Source: an uncultured Clostridia bacterium
GTDB lineage: Bacteria; Bacillota; Clostridia; Oscillospirales; Acutalibacteraceae
DNA: 64,000 nucleotides
Assembly: GCA_947593615.1 (NCBI GenBank)
Contig: CANQDR010000004.1
Span: forward strand, 1-64,000
Reading direction: 5' to 3'
Part shown: positions 34,893 through 43,516 of the stretch, in pieces
Layout of the letters: the number at the start of each line of letters is the position of its first letter
How positions within the stretch are numbered: position 1 is the stretch's first letter
The notes under the pieces: model-generated
What the model saw: only the letters and a program-made list of their open reading frames with translations
What the model was told of the DNA's origin: nothing
Databases searched by the model: none
Made by a program: the position numbers and the translations under genes

Positions 34893-35597
34893 ATGAAATA
34901 TCTGATTGCTGATTTTGTAACTGAGTTTAAGCCTCGGTTCAGTCATCTTTCAAACCTCGTAAAACCTTTTGAATATTTGGGAAGTCGGCAGACGGATATT
35001 TTTCTTGATGTAAAATCTGATTACATTGAAAAACTCTGTTCTAAAATGGCAAAAGGAACAACGCTGGCTCAGGCTGAGGAGTTTGCATATGCAACAGCAT
35101 TTAATAAAAAAATAATTAAGCTTAACGCAATGTTAGTTCATTCTTCTGCTGTGGTTTATGAAGGCAGAGCATATCTTTTTTCCGCAGGAACGGGAGTAGG
35201 AAAATCCACTCATACCAAACTGTGGCAAAAGGCATTTGAAGATAAAGTGAGCATAATTAATGACGATAAGCCTGTTGTTAAAATTTACAAAGATAAATGT
35301 ATCGCATACGGCACGCCGTTTGACGGCGGAAGCGGCATTGCAAACAATGCTTCCGCTCCTTTGCAGGCAATAGTGTTTTTGGAAAGAGGAGAATGTAATT
35401 CAATCCGCAAAGCGGAAACTTCTGAAATTTTAAAAAATTTGTATTTTTCTACAGTCCATTTTGTAACCGGAGAGATTGCAGATTCAATGCTTAAAAATTT
35501 TGAAATGCTGATAAATCACGCTGATTTTTATATTCTCACCTGTAACACTGACATTTCAGCAGCATATATTGCCAAAGATGCAATTGTGCCGAGTTAA
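34893..35597 (+). CDS. HPr-kinase-like P-loop protein
   Basis: 234 residues. Shared with HPr kinase: a His before the P-loop (LVHSSAVVYEG, His83), Walker A SAGTGVGKSTHTKLW (97-111), the acidic INDDKP (122-127) and AYGTPFDG (138-145). The N-terminal HPr kinase domain and its C-terminal signature are absent, so it is not the carbon-repression enzyme; a canonical hprK is at 39988. Shortened HPrK-like proteins with NDDKP and YGTP occur in lasso-peptide and other RiPP loci, where some phosphorylate the peptide. The nearby acidic peptide is the candidate substrate; this is inference. Confidence 0.78.
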   Translation: MKYLIADFVTEFKPRFSHLSNLVKPFEYLGSRQTDIFLDVKSDYIEKLCSKMAKGTTLAQAEEFAYATAFNKKIIKLNAMLVHSSAVVYEGRAYLFSAGTGVGKSTHTKLWQKAFEDKVSIINDDKPVVKIYKDKCIAYGTPFDGGSGIANNASAPLQAIVFLERGECNSIRKAETSEILKNLYFSTVHFVTGEIADSMLKNFEMLINHADFYILTCNTDISAAYIAKDAIVPS

Positions 35598-35607
35598 AAT
35601 AACATAA

Positions 35608-35988
35608 CTATAATAGGTTTTCTATATATGGGAACTCACTTTCTTTTAGGGAGGTGAGTTCTTTTTTTACGCCTGCACTTGCGGCAAAGTACAAATCTGT
35701 GCTTGAGTTTTCAGCATATGAGCGCATTTTTGAAATATTAATTCCTATACTGTCAACATAGTCGTGAATGAGCAGCATATTAATGCTTTCAGCGCTCTCA
35801 TCCCATTCTTTTTCAATATTTTTGCAAAGCTCAATTGCTTTTTTATAATCTTTTTTTACCATAAGCTCGTTTGATTCTTCTATTTTTGAAACAATTAAAT
35901 CTGTTTTTGCGCTTACATACCCCAATTCAATTCCTGAAATAACTGCGGCAAAAAGCAGAAAAATCACGGCAATATAAATTCTTTTCAT
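35608..35988 (-). CDS. DUF4363 family protein
   Basis: 126 residues with an N-terminal membrane anchor (about 4-24) and a mostly helical extracytoplasmic part containing KIEESNELMVKKDYKKAIEL, matching the DUF4363 family. It starts 3 nt after the DUF421 gene, the usual partner in clostridial genomes. Probably an exported helical partner of the DUF421 membrane protein; function unknown. Confidence 0.78.
   Translation of the reverse strand: MKRIYIAVIFLLFAAVISGIELGYVSAKTDLIVSKIEESNELMVKKDYKKAIELCKNIEKEWDESAESINMLLIHDYVDSIGINISKMRSYAENSSTDLYFAASAGVKKELTSLKESEFPYIENLL
35632..35668 (+). terminator. Plus-strand terminator lying inside the antisense DUF4363 gene
   Basis: Stem 35632-35641 with 35652-35661 (GAACTCAC/GTGAGTTC core) followed by T7 at 35662-35668. 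It terminates the kinase-like gene but overlaps the last codons of the convergent DUF4363 gene. Confidence 0.75.
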
Positions 35989-35991
35989 ACT

Positions 35992-36663
35992 CTATTTTTC
36001 TTTCCTCACAATATTATATTTTCCGAGTGCGTCAAGCGTCATAAGAAATACGTCTGAAATATTTGTGCTTTCTTTTTTTAATATGGAAAATACATCTTCT
36101 GTTTTTTTGCCGCACAGCTCAAGCGAATTATCAAGAATTTTTCCGTCGCTTACAACTACGGTTTCAATTTTATTGTCACATATTTTTATGCCGAAATCCT
36201 GCGCGTTCGGCTTTCTGTTCTGTGGCTTTTCAAGAACACTCACATTTCCGTTAGTCTCAACAATACAGTATTGAACCTCCTCAATGGAAAAAACATTCTG
36301 CTGTCTTAGCTGAACGCACAAATCCTCTGTTGTAAGTCTTAGTCTTTTCATCTCTTTTTGCAGTATCTGACCGTCGCGTATAACAACAATCGGACTTCCG
36401 CATAACAACTTTCTGAATTTTACGCTCTTCATCATAAATACGCTTGCCGCTATTTCAAGCGACACCAATATTAGCACGGGTATTATTCCGCTTAAAAGAG
36501 GCTGTGATGTATTTTGCATTGGAATTGCGGCAATATCTGATATTACAAGTGTAATAACAAGCTCGCTTGGCTGCATATCACTTATCTGTCTTTTTCCCAT
36601 CAGTCTTACCGCAAGAATAATAAATGCATAAAGCAAAACAGTACGAATTATAGAAATTAACAT
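35992..36663 (-). CDS. DUF421 membrane protein (YetF/YrbG type)
   Basis: 223 residues from ATG 36663, preceded by GGTGATAA; the frame extends upstream without support. Three N-terminal membrane helices include VRLMGKRQISDMQPSELVIT, the DUF421 hallmark, followed by the paired soluble domain (GSPIVVIRDGQIL, RLTTEDLCVQLRQQNVFSIE). Family members have been tied to spore membrane and heat-resistance properties in Bacillus. It is transcribed divergently from the germination operon across 91 bp. Confidence 0.88.
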   Translation of the reverse strand: MLISIIRTVLLYAFIILAVRLMGKRQISDMQPSELVITLVISDIAAIPMQNTSQPLLSGIIPVLILVSLEIAASVFMMKSVKFRKLLCGSPIVVIRDGQILQKEMKRLRLTTEDLCVQLRQQNVFSIEEVQYCIVETNGNVSVLEKPQNRKPNAQDFGIKICDNKIETVVVSDGKILDNSLELCGKKTEDVFSILKKESTNISDVFLMTLDALGKYNIVRKEK

Positions 36664-36677
36664 TTTATCACCAATTT

Positions 36678-36706
36678 TAATATTTGCATAAATTGTGTGC
36701 ATATTC
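36678..36706 (-). promoter_or_regulatory. Candidate sigma-G-type promoter of the DUF421 operon
   Basis: Minus strand GAATA (36706-36702), a 17-nt spacer, AATATTA (36684-36678), one base off the sigma-G -10. The divergent ger operon would be expected in the same regulon, but no clear match was found on the plus strand. Confidence 0.25.
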
Positions 36707-36754
36707 TGCGGAATAATTAAAACTGACGTGTAAATGCTAATTATTGGTGATATA

Positions 36755-38209
36755 ATGTATAATTCTTTATCAGAAAATATAAAAACTTTAAAAAAGCTGT
36801 TTGCGAATTCTGCGGATTTTACCGTAAGAGAAATGGTGTTGAACGGAACAAGCACTGTAAATGCGGCGATAATTACAATTGAGGGAATGTGCAGCAAAGA
36901 AGTAATTGCACTGTCCGTAATTAATCCCCTCTTATCGTTTGATTTTGGAGTGAAAACTCCTGATGAGATAATTGATGAAGTAAAACGTTCCGTACTGACA
37001 TCAAGCGAGATAGTTGAATTTGAAACGCTGAAAGAGGCAGTAACGTTTTCAACTTCGGGTTTTGCGGTACTCGCGGTTGACGGAACAGACAGAATGCTCG
37101 CAATAGGCGTTCAGGGATTTTCTTTCAGAGGAGTAAGCGAGCCCGAGAGTGAAGTAGTTCAGAGAGGTTCGAGAGAAGGTTTTACCGAGCCGCTCAGAAT
37201 TAATATGACTCTTATACGCCGCCGAATAAAAAGTCCCGACCTTGTGTTTGAAACCGTAACAGTGGGTTCAAACTCTAACACTCAGTTAATGCTTTGTTAT
37301 CTTCAAAAGAGTGTTTCGCCCGAATTGCTCAATAAAATAAGAAAACGGCTTGACGAATGTAACCTTAATACTGTGCTTGCTTCGGGATATTTGTCTGAAT
37401 ATCTTGAGGACAGCAATTCAAAATCAATTTTTTCGGGAGTCGGAATATCTGAACGACCAGATACTGTCTGCGGAAAGCTGACGGAGGGGAGAGTAGCAAT
37501 ACTTGTTGACGGAACACCTGCCGTAATAATCGTTCCGCACCTGTTTGTTGAGGAATTTCAAAGTGTAGATGACTACTCAAACCGTCCGTATTATGCGACT
37601 TTTATCAGAATACTAAAATATCTATCGTTTTTTATAGCGGTATTCCTGCCGGGTATATATACTGCATTTGCACAGTTTCATCCCGAATATTTTCCGACAG
37701 GTCTTTTAATTAAAACCTCTGAATCAATATCTCAAACGCCTCTGCCGGTATTGCTCGAAGTTATTTTAATAACCTTTGTATATGAGATAATGAGAGAAGC
37801 AGGTCTAAGAATACCAAAACCGCTCGGACACGCAGTCAGCATAGTCGGCGCGCTTGTAATAGGAGAAAGCGCCGTAAGCGCTGGGATAATTAGCTCGTCA
37901 ACACTTATGGTTGTGGCAACTGCGGCAATATGCAGTTATGTTACGTCTGCTCTTTATCCGCCGATAATGATACTCAGATTCATATTTGTAATAATAGGCG
38001 GCATTTTCGGCTTATGGGGAATAGTGCTTACAACCTGTATTGTTCTCATAAATATGTGCTCAAAAACATCAATCGGCGTTCCGTATATGTCGTCGCTTGC
38101 ACCTTTTTCACTCAGAAGTATGCGAGATGTTTTCATCAGAGCCGACTGGAAAAGCCTTGCAAAACGTACTATTAAGGTGCAGAAATTCCCCGAAACGGAG
38201 GATGTATAA
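36755..38209 (+). CDS. Spore germination receptor subunit A (GerA family)
   Basis: 484 residues from ATG 36755, preceded by GGTGA. The N-terminal soluble domain contains ADFTVREMVLNG and VRGSREGFTEPLRINMTLIRRRIKSPDL (in two parts), the GerAA signature. The C-terminal half has four to five helices with FLPGIYTAF and GLRIPKPLGHAVSIVGALVI in separate segments. It forms the nutrient-sensing germinant receptor with the B and C subunits in the spore inner membrane. It overlaps the B gene by 1 nt. Confidence 0.94.
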   Translation: MYNSLSENIKTLKKLFANSADFTVREMVLNGTSTVNAAIITIEGMCSKEVIALSVINPLLSFDFGVKTPDEIIDEVKRSVLTSSEIVEFETLKEAVTFSTSGFAVLAVDGTDRMLAIGVQGFSFRGVSEPESEVVQRGSREGFTEPLRINMTLIRRRIKSPDLVFETVTVGSNSNTQLMLCYLQKSVSPELLNKIRKRLDECNLNTVLASGYLSEYLEDSNSKSIFSGVGISERPDTVCGKLTEGRVAILVDGTPAVIIVPHLFVEEFQSVDDYSNRPYYATFIRILKYLSFFIAVFLPGIYTAFAQFHPEYFPTGLLIKTSESISQTPLPVLLEVILITFVYEIMREAGLRIPKPLGHAVSIVGALVIGESAVSAGIISSSTLMVVATAAICSYVTSALYPPIMILRFIFVIIGGIFGLWGIVLTTCIVLINMCSKTSIGVPYMSSLAPFSLRSMRDVFIRADWKSLAKRTIKVQKFPETEDV

Positions 38210-39267
38210 TGCATACAAAAATAAAATTTCCGTCAAAAAGACTTATGCTGTCGCTTTTTATATGCAGCAGCTTAGTAATACTTTTGCTTAATTTTAATGA
38301 AGCTTCAAATATATCATTTACTTTCAATGTTTTTTGTATTTTATCGGGATTGGCAATAACATTTCTGTTTTTTGTGCCGTCAGCAATCATAAAAAAGCGC
38401 ACAAACCTTGATTTTATGTCGTTTGCACATTTGAAAACACCTTCAGCCATAGTTTTTATCTCTGCGTTTTATTCCATATATTTTGTCTGGACTGCTGAAT
38501 ATTTTCTTCTCGGCTATACCGATATGTTCGTAAAGAAACTCAATTCAGAAGCCAATATCTATGTTGTAGCGTTAATTCTGCTGGCTGTTTGCTCTTATGC
38601 GGCGCATAAAGGCTTAAATGCAGTTACAAGGTGCGGAATATTTATATTTGCATTTTCACTTATAGCTTTTATACTGATATTTTCGGGCAACATTTCAAAT
38701 CTTGATTTTAAGCACTATGGATTTGAATTTTCGGGAAATTATAATAATTTTATAGAGAACACGTCATATTTTATGACTACGTCATTCATAGCGGTAATTT
38801 TCGCGTGTGTTTCAGTATATATTAAAGATTTCAAAACAAAGCACACGGCTGTCACGCTCGGATTTATTGCTCTTCTTTTTATAATCACAATGCTTTTTGT
38901 GTGGTTTGCTCTCGGCTCGTACGGGAACAGTCAGGAATACAGCTTTTTCACTCTTTCGAAGTCATCCCATCTCGGTGTAGTAAACGGAATAGATTGCTTT
39001 TATCTTTCCGTTTCAACGCTGTCAGTATTTTTAATATTATCTATTATTCTGTGCTGTATAAGCAAATCGACAGGTAAAAGCGGTTCTCTGAATATTATTT
39101 TGCTTTTCTCGCTTATTATCTTCATACTCTATATTTGCTCAAATCAATTTAATTTTGTTAAGGAAATTATGACCAATCATTACTATTTTAATGCCTTTTC
39201 TTTCGCTGCGGCCGTACTTGTTCCTACAGTATATCTTTTTGTATTCGGGAGGAAATCATATGTTTAA
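38209..39267 (+). CDS. Spore germination receptor subunit B (GerAB-type permease)
   Basis: 352 residues with about ten predicted membrane helices, the APC-superfamily plan of GerAB proteins. Conserved features are weak but position, length and topology fit. The start shares TAATG with the end of the A gene. It is thought to bind the germinant within the membrane. The sequence is more diverged than the A subunit. Confidence 0.88.
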   Translation: MHTKIKFPSKRLMLSLFICSSLVILLLNFNEASNISFTFNVFCILSGLAITFLFFVPSAIIKKRTNLDFMSFAHLKTPSAIVFISAFYSIYFVWTAEYFLLGYTDMFVKKLNSEANIYVVALILLAVCSYAAHKGLNAVTRCGIFIFAFSLIAFILIFSGNISNLDFKHYGFEFSGNYNNFIENTSYFMTTSFIAVIFACVSVYIKDFKTKHTAVTLGFIALLFIITMLFVWFALGSYGNSQEYSFFTLSKSSHLGVVNGIDCFYLSVSTLSVFLILSIILCCISKSTGKSGSLNIILLFSLIIFILYICSNQFNFVKEIMTNHYYFNAFSFAAAVLVPTVYLFVFGRKSYV

Positions 39268-39844
39268 AAAACTGTTTTGCGCCGTGCTTTGTTTATCAAT
39301 GATATTTGTATGCGGATGTACAAATTCAAAGCAAATTGATAAAGCCGCTCTTGCAGAAACCGTAACTGTCAGTGAAGCAAATGGAAAGCTGATTTACACA
39401 TTTTATTTGCTTTCAGGCGAGGATAAGCCTCAGGGAGTGTCGGTGACTGCCAATTCATTTCGCGAGGCATGCACTCTTGCAAAAGAAAAATATATTCCCG
39501 ATTTGAGGCTTGAAAAGTTTGAACTTCTTGTCGTAAATGAAAAAATATACAGCCGCGTTCTTAAAAATGATTTAAAATATATGTCAGAGGAATCATTTTT
39601 TTCTCCGCTTTCGTATGTGACCTTATGCGATGAAAATACAATAAAAATATTTGAAGAGGATAAGAATGCGCCTGAACAGATAGAAGAATATATATTGCTG
39701 TTAAAGAATAAAAATGACGCGGTGAATATAAATTCTTTATCTGTATATAACAGTTTTGCTGAAAATAAAGATGATGAAATCTACATTTCATATTTTAATT
39801 CCGATGAAGAACTAAAGGTTTCTTATATTAAAATTATTTTATAA
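39260..39844 (+). CDS. Short GerAC-like germination lipoprotein
   Basis: 194 residues from ATG 39260, behind GGGAGGAAA and overlapping gene B by 8 nt. The signal peptide ends in the lipobox FVCGC (Cys near 18). The rest has TANSFREACTLAKEKYIPDL, LEKFELLVVNEK and a region like the N-terminal part of GerAC, but the protein is about half the usual 350-400 residues and lacks the C-terminal domains. The stop is followed by non-coding DNA with no obvious remnant, so it may be a naturally short form. Confidence 0.78.
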   Translation: MFKKLFCAVLCLSMIFVCGCTNSKQIDKAALAETVTVSEANGKLIYTFYLLSGEDKPQGVSVTANSFREACTLAKEKYIPDLRLEKFELLVVNEKIYSRVLKNDLKYMSEESFFSPLSYVTLCDENTIKIFEEDKNAPEQIEEYILLLKNKNDAVNINSLSVYNSFAENKDDEIYISYFNSDEELKVSYIKIIL

Positions 39845-39987
39845 ATAAGATAACAATAAAATTATGAAAAATAATTCAAAAAAATTTAAAAATATTTCAT
39901 AAAAGGACTTTATCACAACCTTGTTATGGTGTATAATAGAATTGATTTATAATATCCAAAAACCAAATTTACAAGGGCGGTGAGCAT

Positions 39988-40956
39988 ATGCCTGTCGAAT
40001 TTTCGGTACCTTTGTCAAGCATAGTTGATGATTTGCACCTAAACAAGGTCTATATAGCGGAAAATTATGAAGATATAAAAATCACAACTGTTGAAATTAA
40101 CAGACCGGGACTTGAACTTACAGGTTACTATGAATTTTTTGATAACAAGAGAATACAGGTGCTCGGAAATACCGAATTTTCATATCTCGGACGTTTTGGA
40201 ACAGAGGCGCAGCGAATGGTTATTGATTCCATTTTCAGCTTCGGACCTCCTGCGGTTATAATATGCCGAGATATTGAGCCGTCAAATGCTATTATGGAAA
40301 GCGCCAAGCTTCACAAGGTATCTATTTTCAGTACAAACGACAATACCTCAGACCTCACGGCTTTGCTGGTACAGTATCTTAACCGAGAGCTTGCTCCCAG
40401 AATAACCCGTCACGGAGTACTTGTTGAGGTTTACGGCGAAGGCTGTTTGCTTATAGGCGACAGCGGCGTAGGTAAAAGTGAAACGGCAATGGAGCTTATA
40501 AAGCGCGGACACAGACTTGTGGCAGATGACGCTGTTGAAATACGCAGAACATCAGCAACGACTCTTATCGGTCAGTCACCGGCGAATATCCGACATTTTA
40601 TTGAGCTTCGCGGCATAGGTATAATAAATGCAAGACAGCTTTTCGGTATGGGTGCGGTAAAAACTCAGGAAAAGATTGATATGGTAATCAATCTTGAATT
40701 ATGGGACAACGCAAAGGTATATGATAGAATGGGCCTTGATAATGAATATATGGATATCCTCGGTGTTGAGGTGCCTACACTGACAATTCCCGTAAAGCCC
40801 GGACGTAACCTTGCTGTCATTATTGAAGTTGCCGCAATGAACAACAGACAGAAGAAAATGGGATATAATGCCGCTCAGGATTTGCTCAAAAGTCTGGGTA
40901 TGGAGATAGACGAAATGACATCTTCACCTAAAGTTGTTATTGATAAATGGGAATAA
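39988..40956 (+). CDS. hprK: HPr kinase/phosphorylase
   Basis: 322 residues, canonical. Catalytic His142 in RHGVLVEVYG, Walker A GDSGVGKS (157-164), ADDAVEI, and the signature IELRGIGIIN with FGMGAVK. It phosphorylates Ser46 of HPr in response to glycolytic intermediates, controlling catabolite repression. It heads a conserved cluster with the PHP, murB, rapZ and whiA genes. GGCGGTGAG precedes the start and TATAAT at 39932-39937 is a likely -10. Confidence 0.97.
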   Translation: MPVEFSVPLSSIVDDLHLNKVYIAENYEDIKITTVEINRPGLELTGYYEFFDNKRIQVLGNTEFSYLGRFGTEAQRMVIDSIFSFGPPAVIICRDIEPSNAIMESAKLHKVSIFSTNDNTSDLTALLVQYLNRELAPRITRHGVLVEVYGEGCLLIGDSGVGKSETAMELIKRGHRLVADDAVEIRRTSATTLIGQSPANIRHFIELRGIGIINARQLFGMGAVKTQEKIDMVINLELWDNAKVYDRMGLDNEYMDILGVEVPTLTIPVKPGRNLAVIIEVAAMNNRQKKMGYNAAQDLLKSLGMEIDEMTSSPKVVIDKWE

Positions 40957-40967
40957 AGGAGAATTAT

Positions 40968-41687
40968 ATGAAGTTGGTTGCAGACCTTCATACTCATACA
41001 ATAGCTTCAACGCACGCATATGCAACTGTTACGGAAATGACAGAAGAAGCAAGTAAACTTGGTCTTTTTGCGCTTGCAATAACAGACCATGCTCGAACAA
41101 TGCCAGGCGCACCCGGACCGTATTATTTTGAATCGCTTTCAATTTTGCCTAAATATTTCAAAGGAGTTCGTCTGCTTACAGGCATAGAAGCAAATATTTG
41201 TGACTACGACGGAAACCTTGACGTAGAGCAGAGACTTCAGAACTCTCTTGACTGGATAGTAGCCTCAATGCATATGCCGACGCTTAAAGGAAAGCCAAGC
41301 GTTGAAAAATGTACAAACGCATATTTAAAGCTTGCTGAAAATCCCAATGTAAATGTAATCGGACACAGCGGTTCGGAATATTATAAATACGATTACGATA
41401 CAGTAATTCCTAAGTTTGCCAAAGAGGGAAAGCTGATTGAAATTAACGATTCGGCATTCAGATACCAAAAGGACTGCCTTGAAAACTGTGTTAATATTGC
41501 AAAGCTGTGCAAAAAATACGGAGCAAGAATATGTGTTGATACCGATTCTCATTTTACACACACTCTCGGCAGAGCATATAAAACACTTGAAATCCTCAAA
41601 GATATTGACTTTCCCGAAAAACTCATTGTCAATACAAACGTGGATAATCTAAAATCATATTTTGACGAAAAGAATATTTCGTATTAA
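40968..41687 (+). CDS. PHP-domain phosphatase (YcdX-like)
   Basis: 239 residues. The metal-binding DLHTHTIASTHAYATVTEM, ITDHARTMPGAP, EANICDYDG, VIGHSGSEYY and DTDSHFTH motifs of the PHP family are all present. The start at ATG 40968 follows AAAGGAG. It probably hydrolyses phosphate esters with a trinuclear metal site; substrate unknown. Co-transcribed between hprK and murB. Confidence 0.9.
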   Translation: MKLVADLHTHTIASTHAYATVTEMTEEASKLGLFALAITDHARTMPGAPGPYYFESLSILPKYFKGVRLLTGIEANICDYDGNLDVEQRLQNSLDWIVASMHMPTLKGKPSVEKCTNAYLKLAENPNVNVIGHSGSEYYKYDYDTVIPKFAKEGKLIEINDSAFRYQKDCLENCVNIAKLCKKYGARICVDTDSHFTHTLGRAYKTLEILKDIDFPEKLIVNTNVDNLKSYFDEKNISY

Positions 41688-41714
41688 AAATTAAAAACTT
41701 TGGGGGTAAATTTT

Positions 41715-42620
41715 ATGGATAGAACAGACATCATCTATAATCTTGCAAAGATTCTCGGCTGCGATGCAAGAAAAGATGAGCCTATGAGCAAGCATACTAC
41801 ATTTAAAATCGGCGGAAATGCCGATTCATACATAAAAGTAAACACTCTCAGCAAGCTCAGTACAATTTTAAAGGAATGTAAAGACTCTGAGGTAGATTAT
41901 ATGCTGCTTGGCAACGGCAGTAATGTGCTTGTGAGCGACGATGGAATAAGAGGCGTAGTACTCTGCCTTGACGGAGAATTCAGAAGAATCACTCTAATTG
42001 ACGATACAACAATTTTTTGCGGAGCAGGAGCTTCATTGGCGTATCTATGCAAATTTGCGCTTAAATGCGGGCTTACAGGACTTGAATTTGCGTGGGGAAT
42101 ACCGGGAACGGTAGGCGGAGCCGTATTTATGAATGCAGGAGCTTATGACGGAGAAATGAAAGATGTAGTTTACAGTGTTGCTCATATGAGTTCTGACGGA
42201 AAAATCGGACGAATTGAAAGGGATGATTTACAGTTCGGCTACAGAACAAGCGTTTACCGCAAAAACGGAATGATTATTACAGGCGTAACACTCAAGCTGA
42301 AAAAGGGCAATACGGAAGAAATAAGAAATAAAATGGATGATTACCTTGGACGCCGCAGCAGCAAACAGCCGTTGGAATATCCCAGTGCAGGCAGTGTGTT
42401 CAAGCGGCCCAAAGGCAATTATGCAGGCGCTCTCATTGAGCAGTGCGGTTTAAAGGGACATCTGCACGGCGGCGCACAGGTGTCGGAAAAACACGCAGGA
42501 TTTATTATAAACAAATCAAATGCCACCGCAAAGGATATAAGAGAATTAATAGGGGAGATTCAAAATACTGTTTTTGATAAAACAGGATATAATCTTGAAT
42601 GTGAATTAATAATTCTGTAA
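41715..42620 (+). CDS. murB: UDP-N-acetylenolpyruvoylglucosamine reductase
   Basis: 301 residues, type II MurB. FAD-binding LGNGSNVLVSDDGIRGVV, GLEFAWGIPGTVGGAVFMNAGAY, FGYRTSVY and SAGSVFKRP with LIEQCGLKG are intact. It reduces the enolpyruvyl group to lactyl, giving UDP-MurNAc for peptidoglycan. ATG 41715 lies behind TTGGGGGTAA. Usual neighbour of rapZ in Clostridia. Confidence 0.96.
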   Translation: MDRTDIIYNLAKILGCDARKDEPMSKHTTFKIGGNADSYIKVNTLSKLSTILKECKDSEVDYMLLGNGSNVLVSDDGIRGVVLCLDGEFRRITLIDDTTIFCGAGASLAYLCKFALKCGLTGLEFAWGIPGTVGGAVFMNAGAYDGEMKDVVYSVAHMSSDGKIGRIERDDLQFGYRTSVYRKNGMIITGVTLKLKKGNTEEIRNKMDDYLGRRSSKQPLEYPSAGSVFKRPKGNYAGALIEQCGLKGHLHGGAQVSEKHAGFIINKSNATAKDIRELIGEIQNTVFDKTGYNLECELIIL

Positions 42621-42639
42621 TTAAATCAGGGGGGATTAT

Positions 42640-43503
42640 ATGGAATTTTTAATCATAACGGGAATGTCGGGCGCAGGAAAAACCAGCGCGCTCCATGTTC
42701 TTGAGGATATAGGATACTATTGTGTAGATAACCTGCCGTTGAGTATGCTTTCTGATTTATACACATTATGCTCAAAATCCGAGGATAATATGATGAAGCG
42801 TGTTGCTGTTGTTGTAGATGTAAGAGGCAGTAAAAAGCTTGAAACAATGTATTCCGAATTTGAAAAATTAAAAAACAGCCACAATGACGTCAGCATACTG
42901 TTTTTGGACGCAAAAGTTGACTGCCTTGTTGTCAGATATAAGGAAACCCGCCGAAAACATCCGCTTGCAGAGCGTCTTAAGGACAGTCCTGTGGGTGAGG
43001 CGGTAGAATTTGAAAAGGCGTTGTTTATTCCCATAAAGAGAATTGCAGATTATAAAATCGACACTACATATATGTCAAACAAACAGCTCAGGGAACGAGT
43101 AATGTCTGTATTTATGGAGGATACTTCCCAAAGCCTGACCCTGACTTTTATGTCGTTCGGTTTCAAATACGGAATACCTCTTGAAGCAGATATAATTATT
43201 GATGTACGCTGTCTGCCTAATCCCTTCTACATTCCTGAGCTAAAGCCGCTCACAGGATATGATAAAGAAGTAAGAGATTACGTTTTGAAAAATGAAGATA
43301 CTAAGGAATTTATTAAACGAACATTGAGTTTGCTTGATTTTTCAGTACCGCTTTATCTTAAAGAGGGAAAGAGCGAGCTTGTTGTGGGAATAGGCTGTAC
43401 AGGAGGAAAACACAGAAGCGTAACAATAGCAATGCAGCTTGATGAACACTTTTTGCAAAAGGGATATAAGTGCGTAATTCAGCACAGGGATGTAAGCAAA
43501 TAA
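42640..43503 (+). CDS. rapZ: RapZ/YvcJ family nucleotide-binding protein
   Basis: 287 residues. Walker A ITGMSGAGKTSAL at 5-17, LPLSMLSDL, FLDAKVDCLVVRYKETRR, and the C-terminal FKYGIPLEADIIIDVRCLPNP and GCTGGKHRSV. In E. coli RapZ is the RNase adaptor for glmZ; in Firmicutes YvcJ is a GTPase affecting competence. Standard clusters are rapZ-yvcK-whiA; here yvcK is missing. Confidence 0.95.
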   Translation: MEFLIITGMSGAGKTSALHVLEDIGYYCVDNLPLSMLSDLYTLCSKSEDNMMKRVAVVVDVRGSKKLETMYSEFEKLKNSHNDVSILFLDAKVDCLVVRYKETRRKHPLAERLKDSPVGEAVEFEKALFIPIKRIADYKIDTTYMSNKQLRERVMSVFMEDTSQSLTLTFMSFGFKYGIPLEADIIIDVRCLPNPFYIPELKPLTGYDKEVRDYVLKNEDTKEFIKRTLSLLDFSVPLYLKEGKSELVVGIGCTGGKHRSVTIAMQLDEHFLQKGYKCVIQHRDVSK

Positions 43504-43516
43504 GGGGGACATAAGT

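Noticed and set aside
36664-36897. Upstream extension of the DUF421 frame
   Set aside because: It crosses the divergent promoter region and the start of the ger operon; ATG 36663 has the ribosome binding site.
39260-39844. gerAC frameshift pseudogene
   Set aside because: No GerAC-like coding sequence was found downstream in any frame; the 143 nt to hprK contain only promoter-like sequence.
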